From Martinezella tropici (GTDB lineage: Bacteria > Pseudomonadota > Alphaproteobacteria > Rhizobiales > Rhizobiaceae): a stretch of DNA of 64,000 bases. Below the pieces are notes generated by a model. That model worked only from the letters and a program-made list of their open reading frames with translations, ran no database searches and had not been told where the DNA came from. The translations under genes and the position numbers were made by a program. Location of the stretch: NCBI RefSeq assembly GCF_003287875.1, contig NZ_QMKK01000022.1, forward strand, positions 1-64,000, given 5' to 3'. Below, in pieces: positions 34,958-42,805 of this stretch. Each line of letters opens with the position of its first letter. Positions within the stretch are counted from its first letter, which is position 1.

Positions 34958-35092
34958 ATGTTCACAATTTTGACGCTGCTTACGCTTTTTATCAGCATCA
35001 TGTTCATCGTGTCAGTCGCATCCACCATTTCGGCGCTCCATCGCGAAAGCGAAGAGAGCAAGAGATTGCATAAGCGTCATAAGACGCTCTGA
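34958..35092 (+). CDS. Small hypothetical protein with one transmembrane helix (44 aa)
   Basis: Not recognised. Hydrophobic N-terminus (MFTILTLLTLFISIMFIVSV, residues 1-20) and a charged tail rich in Glu, Lys, Arg and His (ALHRESEESKRLHKRHKTL). A perfect AGGAGG at 34944-34949 sits 8 bases before the ATG, the best argument that this is a real gene. A hairpin and a strong terminator follow within 85 bases. Confidence 0.55.
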   Translation: MFTILTLLTLFISIMFIVSVASTISALHRESEESKRLHKRHKTL

Positions 35093-35102
35093 TCTCCGCG
35101 TA

Positions 35103-35132
35103 CCGAGCATCCTCTCCCCGCCAGATGCTCGG
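35103..35132 (+). other. Hairpin preceding the terminator
   Basis: CCGAGCAT (35103-35110) pairs perfectly with ATGCTCGG (35125-35132). It starts 10 bases after the stop of the 44-aa gene and may protect the 3' end of the transcript. Confidence 0.4.
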
Positions 35133-35142
35133 ATGGACCATG

Positions 35143-35175
35143 AACCGGACGCTACCCGCCAGCGTCCGGTTTTTT
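35143..35175 (+). terminator. Strong factor-independent terminator after the small-protein genes
   Basis: An 11-bp perfect stem, AACCGGACGCT (35143-35153) with AGCGTCCGGTT (35161-35171), 7-base loop, followed by TTTTT. It is well placed to end a transcript covering the three small genes, supporting that this stretch is expressed. Confidence 0.85.
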
Positions 35176-35293
35176 ATTGCCAATACATTGACCTTCGCAT
35201 CCTGTCACCCTCCGCAAGCATATGATCTTGCTTCGAGAAGCGCGGCGGTAGCCACGATCGTGCTATGATGAGTCGGTTCAATGGGGGATCGAC

Positions 35294-36184
35294 ATGCGCG
35301 TTATTCTGACAGGCAGTTCAGGGCGGCTTGGCCGAGCAATCTTCAACGTGCTGTCGGCAAATCACTCAACCGTAGGAATCGATCGTTCGCCGTTTTCGAC
35401 AACGCATCTCGTCGGAGATTTTACCGATGCGGTGCTGCTGCGCCAAGCGTTGGCTGGTGCGGATGCGATCGTCCATTGCGCAGCGCTGCACGCTCCACAT
35501 GTCGGAACGATCTCCGACGATGAATTTCGCCGCATCAATGTGGAGGGAACGCGTTTTCTGGCAGAAGCGTCCCTCGCGGCCGGTGTGAGGCGGCTGGTGT
35601 TTACGAGCACGACGGCGCTTTATGGCCACGCAGCCGCTCCCGGCCGTTGCACATGGATTGATGAAGACACCGCGCCACAACCGAAAAGCATCTATCACCG
35701 CACGAAACTGGAAGCCGAACGGATCCTGGCGGACATGGCCGGTCCAGATTTGCAGGTACGCGTTTTACGCATGTCTCGAAGCTTTCCGGAACCGGCCGAT
35801 GTGATGGCCGCCTACCGGCTGCACCGTGGCGTCGATATCCGGGACGTGGCCGATGCCCATCTCGTGGCATTGACGAATGGCGGCAGGGATTTTCAGCGGC
35901 ATATCATTTCAGCCGGCACGCTGTTCAAACCCGAGGATTGCGAGGCACTCGCCGTTGACGCAGCCTCCATCATCCGATTGCGTGCTCCGGGCCTCGCTGC
36001 GATATTTGCACAGCAAAACTGGTCTCTGCCGCAAAGCATCGATCGCATCTACGCCTCGAAATCCGCAGGCACGGTCCTCGGATGGCATTTCCGCTTTGGC
36101 TATGACGAGGTTCTCGCTCAGCTTGATCGGGAAAGCCTCGAGGTTCTGCCACCCTTCTCCCGAGACAATAAGCAGTCCGAGTAG
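35294..36184 (+). CDS. NAD-dependent epimerase/dehydratase (extended SDR)
   Basis: A 296-aa Rossmann-fold enzyme. The NAD-binding motif is TGSSGRLGRAI (residues 6-16, TGxxGxxG), then VHCAALHAP (about 60-68), STTALYGHA (about 106) and the catalytic pair in IYHRTKLEAE (Tyr and Lys four apart, about residues 136-145). The substrate is probably a nucleotide-sugar or related compound, but the C-terminal part gives no clue. Monocistronic between the small-gene terminator and gyrA, which is convergent. Confidence 0.85.
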   Translation: MRVILTGSSGRLGRAIFNVLSANHSTVGIDRSPFSTTHLVGDFTDAVLLRQALAGADAIVHCAALHAPHVGTISDDEFRRINVEGTRFLAEASLAAGVRRLVFTSTTALYGHAAAPGRCTWIDEDTAPQPKSIYHRTKLEAERILADMAGPDLQVRVLRMSRSFPEPADVMAAYRLHRGVDIRDVADAHLVALTNGGRDFQRHIISAGTLFKPEDCEALAVDAASIIRLRAPGLAAIFAQQNWSLPQSIDRIYASKSAGTVLGWHFRFGYDEVLAQLDRESLEVLPPFSRDNKQSE

Positions 36185-36227
36185 ATCCTACCGCGATCCT
36201 CCGGCAAGTCAGCCTGTGCTCCAAAAA

Positions 36228-36263
36228 CAATCGCACGAGCCTGTTGCCAAGCTCATGCGATTG
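36228..36263 (-). terminator. gyrA transcription terminator
   Basis: CAATCGCA (36228-36235) pairs with TGCGATTG (36256-36263), and an inner GAGC/GCTC extends the stem. On the minus strand it is followed by TTTTTGG, so it fits the end of the gyrA transcript 70 bases beyond its stop. Confidence 0.75.
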
Positions 36264-36333
36264 AAAAATTTCCATTTTCAAGCAGGTCAGTCGGATCGGT
36301 GTCCAGCTTTCCCGACCGGATTGCAGCGCGATT

Positions 36334-39117
36334 TTATTCTGCGCCGCCACCCTCGACATCTCCTGCCTCGCCGGCAACAGCGTCATCTTCGGCCGTTGCA
36401 TCATCTTCGCCTTCCGGCTCGCTGATGCGCTCGACGGACACGACCTTCTCATCCTTCGCAGTGGAGAAGATGGTGACGCCCTTGGTGGCGCGGCTGGCGA
36501 TGCGAATGCCACCGACGGGCACGCGGATCAGCTGACCGCCATCCGACACGAGCATGATCTGATCGCCGTCCTCGACCGGGAAGGCGGCGACAAGTTCGCC
36601 GATCTCGCCCGTCTTCGACGTATCGGTGGCGCGGATACCCTTGCCGCCGCGGCCGGAGATGCGGAAATCATACGAAGACGACCGCTTGCCGAAGCCCTTT
36701 TCCGAGACCGTTAGAACGAACTGTTCGAGCGCCTTGAGTTCTTCATAACGCTCGTCGCTGAGCTGCCCCTCTTCGGTGACCTCTTCGCCGACCAGCGCAA
36801 TCTCCTCGTCGTCTCCCGTTGCGGAGCGGCGCTCGTTGACGGAGCGCTTCAGATAGGCGGCACGCTCCCAGGGCTCTGCATTCACATGCCGGACGATCGT
36901 CATCGAGATGATCCGGTCTCCGGATGCAAGACTGATGCCGCGCACGCCGATGGAGTTGCGGCCGGCAAAGACGCGCACGTCCGAAACCGAGAAACGAATG
37001 CACTGGCCGAGCGCCGTCGTCATCAGCACGTCGTCATGCTCGGTGCAGGTCTCGACGGAGAGGATTTCGTCACCCTCCTCCTCGAGCTTCATGGCGATCT
37101 TGCCGTTGCGGTTGACCTGCACGAAATCCGACAGCTTGTTGCGGCGCACGGTTCCGCGCGTCGTCGTGAACATGACGTCGAGATTATCCCAGCTATCCTC
37201 ATCCTCGGGCAGAGGCATGATCGTGGTGATGCGTTCGCCGGGCTCCAGCGGCAGCATGTTGATCAGCGCCTTGCCGCGTGATGTCGGCGTGCCGATGGGC
37301 AGACGCCAGACCTTTTCCTTATAGACGATACCACGGGACGAGAAGAACAGGACGGGCGTGTGCGTATTGAGAACAAATAGCCGCGTAACGAAATCTTCAT
37401 CGCGGGTCGTCATGCCCGAGCGGCCCTTGCCGCCACGGCGCTGCGCACGATAGGTGGTCAGCGGCACGCGCTTGATGTAGCCGAGATGGGAAACGGTGAC
37501 GACCATGTCCTCGCGGGCGATCAGATCCTCATCGTCCATCTCGAGACCACCATCGACGATCTCGGTGCGGCGCGGCGTTCCGAACTCGTCGCGAACAGCA
37601 GCAAGCTCTTCTTTTACAATGGCTTGGATGCGGGCCCGTGACGAGAGAATATCCAGATAGTCCTTGATTTCGACGCCGATCTGGTTGAGCTCTTCGTCGA
37701 TTTCATCGCGACCGAGAGCGGTCAGACGTGCGAGACGCAGTTCGAGGATCGCGCGGGCCTGCTCTTCCGAGAGATTGTAGGTGCCATCCTCATTGATGCG
37801 GTGACGGGGATCATCGATTAGCCGGATAAGCGATTCGACGTCTGCAGCATTCCAGCGGCGCGTCATCAGCTCTTCGCGGGCCGATTGCGGATCCGGCGCC
37901 TGGCGGATGACACGGATGACTTCATCGATATTGGCGACGGCAATCGCCAGGCCGACCAACACATGAGCGCGATCACGCGCCTTGCGCAGCAGATACTTCG
38001 TGCGGCGGCTGATGACTTCCTCGCGGAAGGCCACGAAGGCGCGCAGCATGTCCATCAGGTTCATCTGCTCCGGCTTGCCGCCGTTCAACGCCACCATGTT
38101 GCAGCCGAAAGAGGTCTGCAGCGGCGTATAGCGATAAAGCTGGTTCAGGATGACGTCGGCATTGGCATCGCGCTTCAGCTCGACGACCACGCGATATCCC
38201 TGGCGGTCGGATTCGTCGCGCAGATCCGAGATGCCCTCGATGCGCTTCTCGCGCACGAGTTCGGCCATCTTCTCGATCATCGACGCCTTGTTCACCTGAT
38301 AGGGAATCTCGGTGATGATGATCTGCTCGCGATCGCCGCGCATCGGCTCGATGGTCGCGACACCGCGCATGACGACCGAACCGCGCCCCGTCTCATAGGC
38401 GGAGCGGATGCCGGCACGGCCGAGAATTTTCGCACCCGTCGGGAAATCCGGGCCTGGGATGATCTCCATCATCTCGGGCAGCTCGATTGCCGGATTATCG
38501 ATCAGCGCAATGCAGCCGTTGATGACTTCGGAAAGATTGTGCGGCGGAATGTTGGTCGCCATGCCGACGGCGATACCGCCTGAACCGTTGACAAGCAGGT
38601 TCGGGAAGCGCGCCGGCAGAACCTTCGGCTCCTCCGTCGTGGCGTCGTAGTTTTCCTGGAAATCGACCGTTTCCTTGTCGATATCCTCCAGAAGCTCATG
38701 GGCGACCTTCGCCAGGCGCGATTCCGTATAACGCATCGCCGCCGGCGGGTCGCCGTCGATGGAGCCGAAATTGCCCTGCCCGTCGATGAGCGGCACGCGC
38801 ATCGACCAGTCCTGCGCCATGCGGACCAAGGCGTCATAGATCGAGGCGTCGCCATGCGGGTGATAGCTACCCATGACGTCAGCGACGGGACGGGCCGACT
38901 TCACATATTTGCGGTTCCAGTGATAACCGCTCTGATGCGCCGCATAGAGGATGCGCCGATGAACGGGCTTGAGACCGTCTCGAACGTCGGGAAGCGCGCG
39001 GCTGACGATGACGCTCATGGCGTAATCGAGATACGACCGCTGCATTTCCTCCATGATGGAAATCGGCTCGATGCCTGGCGGGAGCTTCCCGCCGCCGGGT
39101 GGTGTTTGCTCAGTCAA
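36334..39117 (-). CDS. gyrA: DNA gyrase subunit A
   Basis: Breakage-reunion subunit of gyrase (927 aa), introducing negative supercoils with GyrB. Catalytic Tyr130 is in [10 protein letters not shown]. The quinolone region reads [16 protein letters not shown]: residue 91 is Ala where E. coli has Ser83, and Asp95 matches Asp87. The C-terminal pinwheel includes the GyrA-box-like [10 protein letters not shown] (about residue 560), which separates gyrase from topoisomerase IV. The acidic tail ends in [23 protein letters not shown] sequence, longer than in E. coli. Monocistronic. Confidence 0.97.
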   Translation of the reverse strand: MTEQTPPGGGKLPPGIEPISIMEEMQRSYLDYAMSVIVSRALPDVRDGLKPVHRRILYAAHQSGYHWNRKYVKSARPVADVMGSYHPHGDASIYDALVRMAQDWSMRVPLIDGQGNFGSIDGDPPAAMRYTESRLAKVAHELLEDIDKETVDFQENYDATTEEPKVLPARFPNLLVNGSGGIAVGMATNIPPHNLSEVINGCIALIDNPAIELPEMMEIIPGPDFPTGAKILGRAGIRSAYETGRGSVVMRGVATIEPMRGDREQIIITEIPYQVNKASMIEKMAELVREKRIEGISDLRDESDRQGYRVVVELKRDANADVILNQLYRYTPLQTSFGCNMVALNGGKPEQMNLMDMLRAFVAFREEVISRRTKYLLRKARDRAHVLVGLAIAVANIDEVIRVIRQAPDPQSAREELMTRRWNAADVESLIRLIDDPRHRINEDGTYNLSEEQARAILELRLARLTALGRDEIDEELNQIGVEIKDYLDILSSRARIQAIVKEELAAVRDEFGTPRRTEIVDGGLEMDDEDLIAREDMVVTVSHLGYIKRVPLTTYRAQRRGGKGRSGMTTRDEDFVTRLFVLNTHTPVLFFSSRGIVYKEKVWRLPIGTPTSRGKALINMLPLEPGERITTIMPLPEDEDSWDNLDVMFTTTRGTVRRNKLSDFVQVNRNGKIAMKLEEEGDEILSVETCTEHDDVLMTTALGQCIRFSVSDVRVFAGRNSIGVRGISLASGDRIISMTIVRHVNAEPWERAAYLKRSVNERRSATGDDEEIALVGEEVTEEGQLSDERYEELKALEQFVLTVSEKGFGKRSSSYDFRISGRGGKGIRATDTSKTGEIGELVAAFPVEDGDQIMLVSDGGQLIRVPVGGIRIASRATKGVTIFSTAKDEKVVSVERISEPEGEDDATAEDDAVAGEAGDVEGGGAE

Positions 39118-39341
39118 AACAGATCACGATCTCTTTTAGAATCACTGCGAAATTTATAGCCGAAAGGCCTGGCGAGCGCCAATTTGGGCCGGTGTTTTTG
39201 AACAGGTTTTGCCCCTTTAAGCCATGGAATCGAACATTTCCATGGCGAAACTGATCGACACCGACGCATGACCCTTTGCCAAAGCCCATTCGTCGCATAA
39301 CAATGCTTGATAACAGCGACAGAATAAGCTTTGGGGACTAT

Positions 39342-39974
39342 ATGGCGAGCGCGGATACGCTGATCAATGCCTTCACGACTCTGCTTGTCACTGTCGATCC
39401 GCCGGGGCTTGCACCGCTTTTCATCGGACTTACGGCTGGCATGAATCGCTCCGAGCGCAAACAGGTGGCTCTGCGCGGCTCGCTGATCGCCTTCTTCATC
39501 CTGGCAGCCTTCGCTCTATTCGGAGCGAGCGTGCTTGGCGTGCTCGGCATCTCCATCGGCGCCTTCCGCATTGCCGGCGGCCTGCTGCTCTTCTGGATCG
39601 CCTTCGAGATGGTGTTCGAGCGGCGGCAGGACAGGAAAGAGAAGACGACCGAAGTCGCGATCACGCAGGATCACATCCGCAATATCGCGGTCTTCCCCCT
39701 CGCCCTGCCCTTGATTGCCGGTCCCGGCGCCATCTCGGCCACCATTCTGTTGGCCGGCTCGCTACAGACGACGCTTGACCGCGCGCAGCTGATCGGCGTC
39801 ATCGCCGTCAACCTCGCCCTGGTCTTTGCAGCCCTTGCCATTTCCGACAGGCTCGACCGTATGCTGGGCGCAACCGGCCGCGCCATTCTAACCCGCCTGC
39901 TCGGGGTTATCCTTGCGGCGCTTGCCGCGCAGTTCGTCGTGGATGGGGCAAGGGCGGCGCTGACCCTTTCGTGA
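39342..39974 (+). CDS. MarC/YhgN-family integral membrane protein
   Basis: A 210-aa protein with six hydrophobic segments. Typical MarC starts TLINAFTTLLVTVDPPGLAPLF (residues 5-26, given here by its ends), and has FPLALPLIAGPGAISATILL around residue 125. The role of MarC proteins is unresolved; despite the name they do not confer multidrug resistance. GGGGA precedes ATG 39342, which fits family starts better than ATG 39303. Divergent from gyrA. Confidence 0.88.
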   Translation: MASADTLINAFTTLLVTVDPPGLAPLFIGLTAGMNRSERKQVALRGSLIAFFILAAFALFGASVLGVLGISIGAFRIAGGLLLFWIAFEMVFERRQDRKEKTTEVAITQDHIRNIAVFPLALPLIAGPGAISATILLAGSLQTTLDRAQLIGVIAVNLALVFAALAISDRLDRMLGATGRAILTRLLGVILAALAAQFVVDGARAALTLS

Positions 39975-40024
39975 CAAAGCCCGGCATGAGGCGAGCTTTC
40001 AAAGTTCTCCCGCGTATGCTCAGC

Positions 40025-40099
40025 TCAGAAGGGGATGTCATCATCCAGATCGCGCGAGAAATTGCCGCCACCGCCCTGGTTGCCACCACTACGGTTGCC
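40025..40099 (-). pseudogene. Detached 3' end of an ssb gene
   Basis: Read on the minus strand, this segment encodes [23 protein letters not shown] and a stop, the acidic tip and glycine-rich linker end of single-stranded DNA-binding protein. The intact ssb at 41971-42534 ends almost identically ([20 protein letters not shown] then PF). At DNA level about 60 of 72 aligned bases agree, with one 3-base gap. Upstream of it (above 40100) the ssb reading frame is lost. It lies directly after marC, where the normal end of ssb would be expected if the intervening two genes were absent. Confidence 0.82.
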
Positions 40100-40126
40100 C
40101 CAGCTTCGCCGGATCCGGAGCCGTTC

Positions 40127-41053
40127 CTATTGTGAGGCTTCCGCGTATCGGATGATGCTTTGATTTTGCACGTTTTCGACCAATTCATCCGCTCGAGATA
40201 GAAGCCGGCGGAGCAAGGGAGAGGAATTTGCTTCGCTGTATCCCAGAGTGAGATCGACTGTCGGAGGCACACCTTCGAGCGCTCTGGCAACAACGTTTGG
40301 TGCCAGTATATTTTGCGCATAAAGCGGGAGAAGAGTAACTCCGCCAGTGGATGCGACGAGCGACATTGCCGACGATATGTTCTCGCCTTCGTATTTTGCC
40401 TTGAGTACGATCCCGGCGCTCGATGCGTAATCCTGGATGACAGCTTGCAATACCGGCGACGTTCTTGCCGAGCTGACGTAAATTTCGCTGGCGAGATCTT
40501 CCGGCCGAATCTTTTTGCGAGATGCCAAGCGATGGCTCGCCGGCAGCACGGCGAGTAGCGGCTCCTTCGCCAGCAGTTTGAAAGATAGGCCTAAACTTTG
40601 TTTCTCAGGGCGAAGGAAGGCCATGTCCAACTTTCCGCGCATAAGTGCAAGAGCAAGCTCCGGGGAGGATAGACTACACAATGTGATCTCGGTCTCCGGC
40701 GCCTCCTCGCGGATCATGCGCAATAGGTGAGGTAGCCACGTGACCTCCAGCCCGACCAGAAATCCCATAGCGAGTGTGGGCCTCTTCGGCTCTGCCGTTC
40801 GTCGGGCGCCTTCGATGGCCGCCTCGACTTGTAGAAGCGCCAGCCGAGCATGATCCAGAAAAACGCGCCCCGCATCCGTAAGCACAACTCCGCGTGCCTG
40901 TCGCTCGAACAGCTGAACGCCGACTTCAGATTCGAGATCGCGAATCTGCCGGCTCAACGATGGCTGCGAGGTGTTCAGTCGCCGTTGGGCAGCGGTCAAT
41001 AAACTGCCCTGCTCGGCAACCGCAATGAAGTAGCGTAAATGGCGGAGTTCCAT
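40127..41053 (-). CDS. LysR-family transcriptional regulator
   Basis: A 308-aa regulator: DNA-binding domain at residues 1-60 (MELRHLRYFIAVAEQGSLLT, NTSQPSLSRQIRDLESEVG), effector domain from about 90 (LAMGFLVGLEVTWLP). Related to CbbR/BenM-type LysR proteins, effector unknown. ATG 41053 is favoured by AGGA upstream and the typical MELRHLRYF start. Divergent from the hydrolase gene over 106 bases, which suggests it controls that gene. Codon use looks less GC-biased than in neighbours, in line with a recent arrival. Confidence 0.88.
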   Translation of the reverse strand: MELRHLRYFIAVAEQGSLLTAAQRRLNTSQPSLSRQIRDLESEVGVQLFERQARGVVLTDAGRVFLDHARLALLQVEAAIEGARRTAEPKRPTLAMGFLVGLEVTWLPHLLRMIREEAPETEITLCSLSSPELALALMRGKLDMAFLRPEKQSLGLSFKLLAKEPLLAVLPASHRLASRKKIRPEDLASEIYVSSARTSPVLQAVIQDYASSAGIVLKAKYEGENISSAMSLVASTGGVTLLPLYAQNILAPNVVARALEGVPPTVDLTLGYSEANSSPLLRRLLSRADELVENVQNQSIIRYAEASQ

Positions 41054-41091
41054 CCGATCCTCGCTATACTTCCAAGGCATAGGTCAAACGT

Positions 41092-41104
41092 ACAAAGTCT
41101 TTGT
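41092..41104. promoter_or_regulatory. Perfect 13-bp dyad between lysR and the hydrolase gene
   Basis: ACAAAG-T-CTTTGT is a perfect palindrome in the middle of the 106-base divergent region. It does not follow the usual LysR spacing exactly, so its role as operator is inferred from position. Confidence 0.4.
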
Positions 41105-41159
41105 CGCAGATGGAAGTGAAATCTACCTTCGCGCTGTAATCAACGAAGGAGAAAACAAA

Positions 41160-41864
41160 ATGTCTACGGCATCCAAGCCTACCATCGTATTCTGCCATGG
41201 CCTCTGGGCGGATGGTTCATGCTTCAGCAAGGTGATAACGGTCCTGCAGGCGGACGGGCATGAGGTGATCGCCGTCCAATATGGCCTGGATTCATTCGAA
41301 GAGGATGTGGCAACGATCAAGCGCACGCTCAATCGCGTCGGCAGCCCTGTCATCCTCGTCGGCCATTCCTATGGTGGCGCGACCATTACGGCGGCCGGCA
41401 TTGACCCGCGCGTGGTCGGCCTTGTCTATATCGCGGCCGTCGCCCCTGATGCGGGCGAAACCGTGCAGGACCAACTCAACAAATATCCCTCGGACATCTT
41501 CGGTTACGTTGAGATTGCTGACAACCGTGCTTGGCTGCTGCCGAGCGGCACCCAGTTCTTTTGTGGCGACCTTTCACAAGACGAGCAGAAGCTGGTTTGG
41601 GCGACCCATTTCGCGCCTGGCGCCGACGTGCTCAACCAGCAGAAGCTAGCGGCAGACCAGGTGGCGTGGCGGACCAAGCCGAGCTGGTATGTACTTGCGA
41701 CCGAGGACCACACCGTGCATCCCGATCTCCAGCGCTGGGTTTCGAAGCGCATGGGGGCGACTGTTACCGAGGTGGCAAGCAGCCATGTGCCGATGCTCTC
41801 CCAGCCCGCCGCCGTCATCGAAGTAATCCGGAAGGCGGTGGGCGCTGTTCAGAACGGCTGGTGA
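41160..41864 (+). CDS. Alpha/beta hydrolase
   Basis: A 234-aa alpha/beta hydrolase of the methylesterase/salicylate-esterase-like group. The oxyanion strand is IVFCHGLWADGSCF (residues 9-22), the nucleophile Ser is in VGHSYGG (about 67-73), the acid in ATEDHTV (about 181-187) and the His in SSHVPML (about 209-215). Substrate unknown. Probably induced through the divergent LysR protein. It is followed by a GC-rich hairpin and then by the convergent 3' end of ssb. Confidence 0.88.
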   Translation: MSTASKPTIVFCHGLWADGSCFSKVITVLQADGHEVIAVQYGLDSFEEDVATIKRTLNRVGSPVILVGHSYGGATITAAGIDPRVVGLVYIAAVAPDAGETVQDQLNKYPSDIFGYVEIADNRAWLLPSGTQFFCGDLSQDEQKLVWATHFAPGADVLNQQKLAADQVAWRTKPSWYVLATEDHTVHPDLQRWVSKRMGATVTEVASSHVPMLSQPAAVIEVIRKAVGAVQNGW

Positions 41865-41890
41865 AAGCCATTATTCACTCAACGAATGGT

Positions 41891-41917
41891 GAGAGACTGC
41901 CCGCAGGGCGGTCTCTC
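41891..41917 (+). terminator. Hairpin after the hydrolase gene
   Basis: GAGAGACTGCCC (41891-41902) pairs with GGGCGGTCTCTC (41906-41917), one T-G wobble, 3-base loop. Only a weak T-run follows. It could end transcripts from both the hydrolase and the convergent ssb. Confidence 0.6.
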
Positions 41918-41970
41918 TTACCTATGTGAAGCGTACGGCTTTATTTTACAGAACGTTCCACCCTCTTATC

Positions 41971-42534
41971 TCAGAACGGGATGTCGTCATCCAGATCGCG
42001 CGAAAAATTACCGGCGCCCTGGCTGCCACCGCCACGATTGCCTCCCCCGCTGCGGGATGAGCCCTGCGCGGAGGATTGACCATAATCGTCGCCGCCACCG
42101 TAGTCGCCGCCATAACCGCCGCCGAAATCACCACCGCCACGGCCACCACGGCTGCCGCCTTCAATGGAGCCGCCGCCTTCGCCGCGGCCATCGAGCATGG
42201 TCAGCGTCGAATTGAAGCCCTGCAGCACGACTTCGGTCGAATAGCGGTCCTGACCGCTTTGATCCTGCCACTTGCGGGTCTGCAGCGCACCTTCGATGTA
42301 AACCTTGGCGCCTTTCTTCAAATACTGTTCCGCGACTTTGCAGAGACCTTCATTGAAGATGACCACACGGTGCCACTCGGTCTTTTCCTTACGCTCACCG
42401 GAATTGCGGTCGCGCCAGGTTTCCGAGGTCGCAATGTTGAGGTTGGCGATCGGGCGGCCGTCCTGCGTGCGGCGGATTTCCGGGTCCGCCCCGAGATTTC
42501 CAACCAGAATTACCTTATTCACACTACCGGCCAT
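41971..42534 (-). CDS. ssb: Single-stranded DNA-binding protein
   Basis: Coats single-stranded DNA in replication and repair. The OB fold covers residues 1-112 ([44 protein letters not shown] by its parts), a glycine-rich linker follows ([16 protein letters not shown]) and the tip DLDDDIPF binds partner proteins. 187 aa. ATG 42534 is the family start; 42558 adds 8 residues. Divergent from uvrA with a LexA box between, so both are probably SOS-induced. A second copy of its last 75 bases lies at 40025. Confidence 0.95.
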   Translation of the reverse strand: MAGSVNKVILVGNLGADPEIRRTQDGRPIANLNIATSETWRDRNSGERKEKTEWHRVVIFNEGLCKVAEQYLKKGAKVYIEGALQTRKWQDQSGQDRYSTEVVLQGFNSTLTMLDGRGEGGGSIEGGSRGGRGGGDFGGGYGGDYGGGDDYGQSSAQGSSRSGGGNRGGGSQGAGNFSRDLDDDIPF

Positions 42535-42669
42535 GACACCACCCTGCTTGCCGCCCATCGACGGCTTTGAAATTCTATCGGCGCACCTTAACCCATAGCG
42601 GCTGTCAGGTGCTATTTATGCGGCCTTCCCAGTTCCGTTCATCCACAAAGAAATCGCCGCGATGATTTT

Positions 42670-42684
42670 GTTCTTTATTTGTTC
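42670..42684. promoter_or_regulatory. LexA (SOS) box
   Basis: GTTC (42670-42673), 7 bases, GTTC (42681-42684): the direct-repeat LexA box known for alphaproteobacteria. It lies 122 bases before uvrA and 136 bases before ssb, between two genes known to be in the SOS regulon. Confidence 0.8.
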
Positions 42685-42805
42685 TAATTTATCCCTATGA
42701 TGATGTCAACGGAATCGAAAACCCGGCTCTACTCTTCATTTCAGCCTCGACTCGCGGGCTGACATCACTAAATAAAGGCAGACTCCAAGGGACCTGCATA
42801 CGACG

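Noticed and set aside
40127..41864. LysR/hydrolase pair as part of a larger genomic island
   Set aside because: Only two genes lie between the ssb tails, and no integrase, transposase or tRNA is present, so it is described as a small insertion only.
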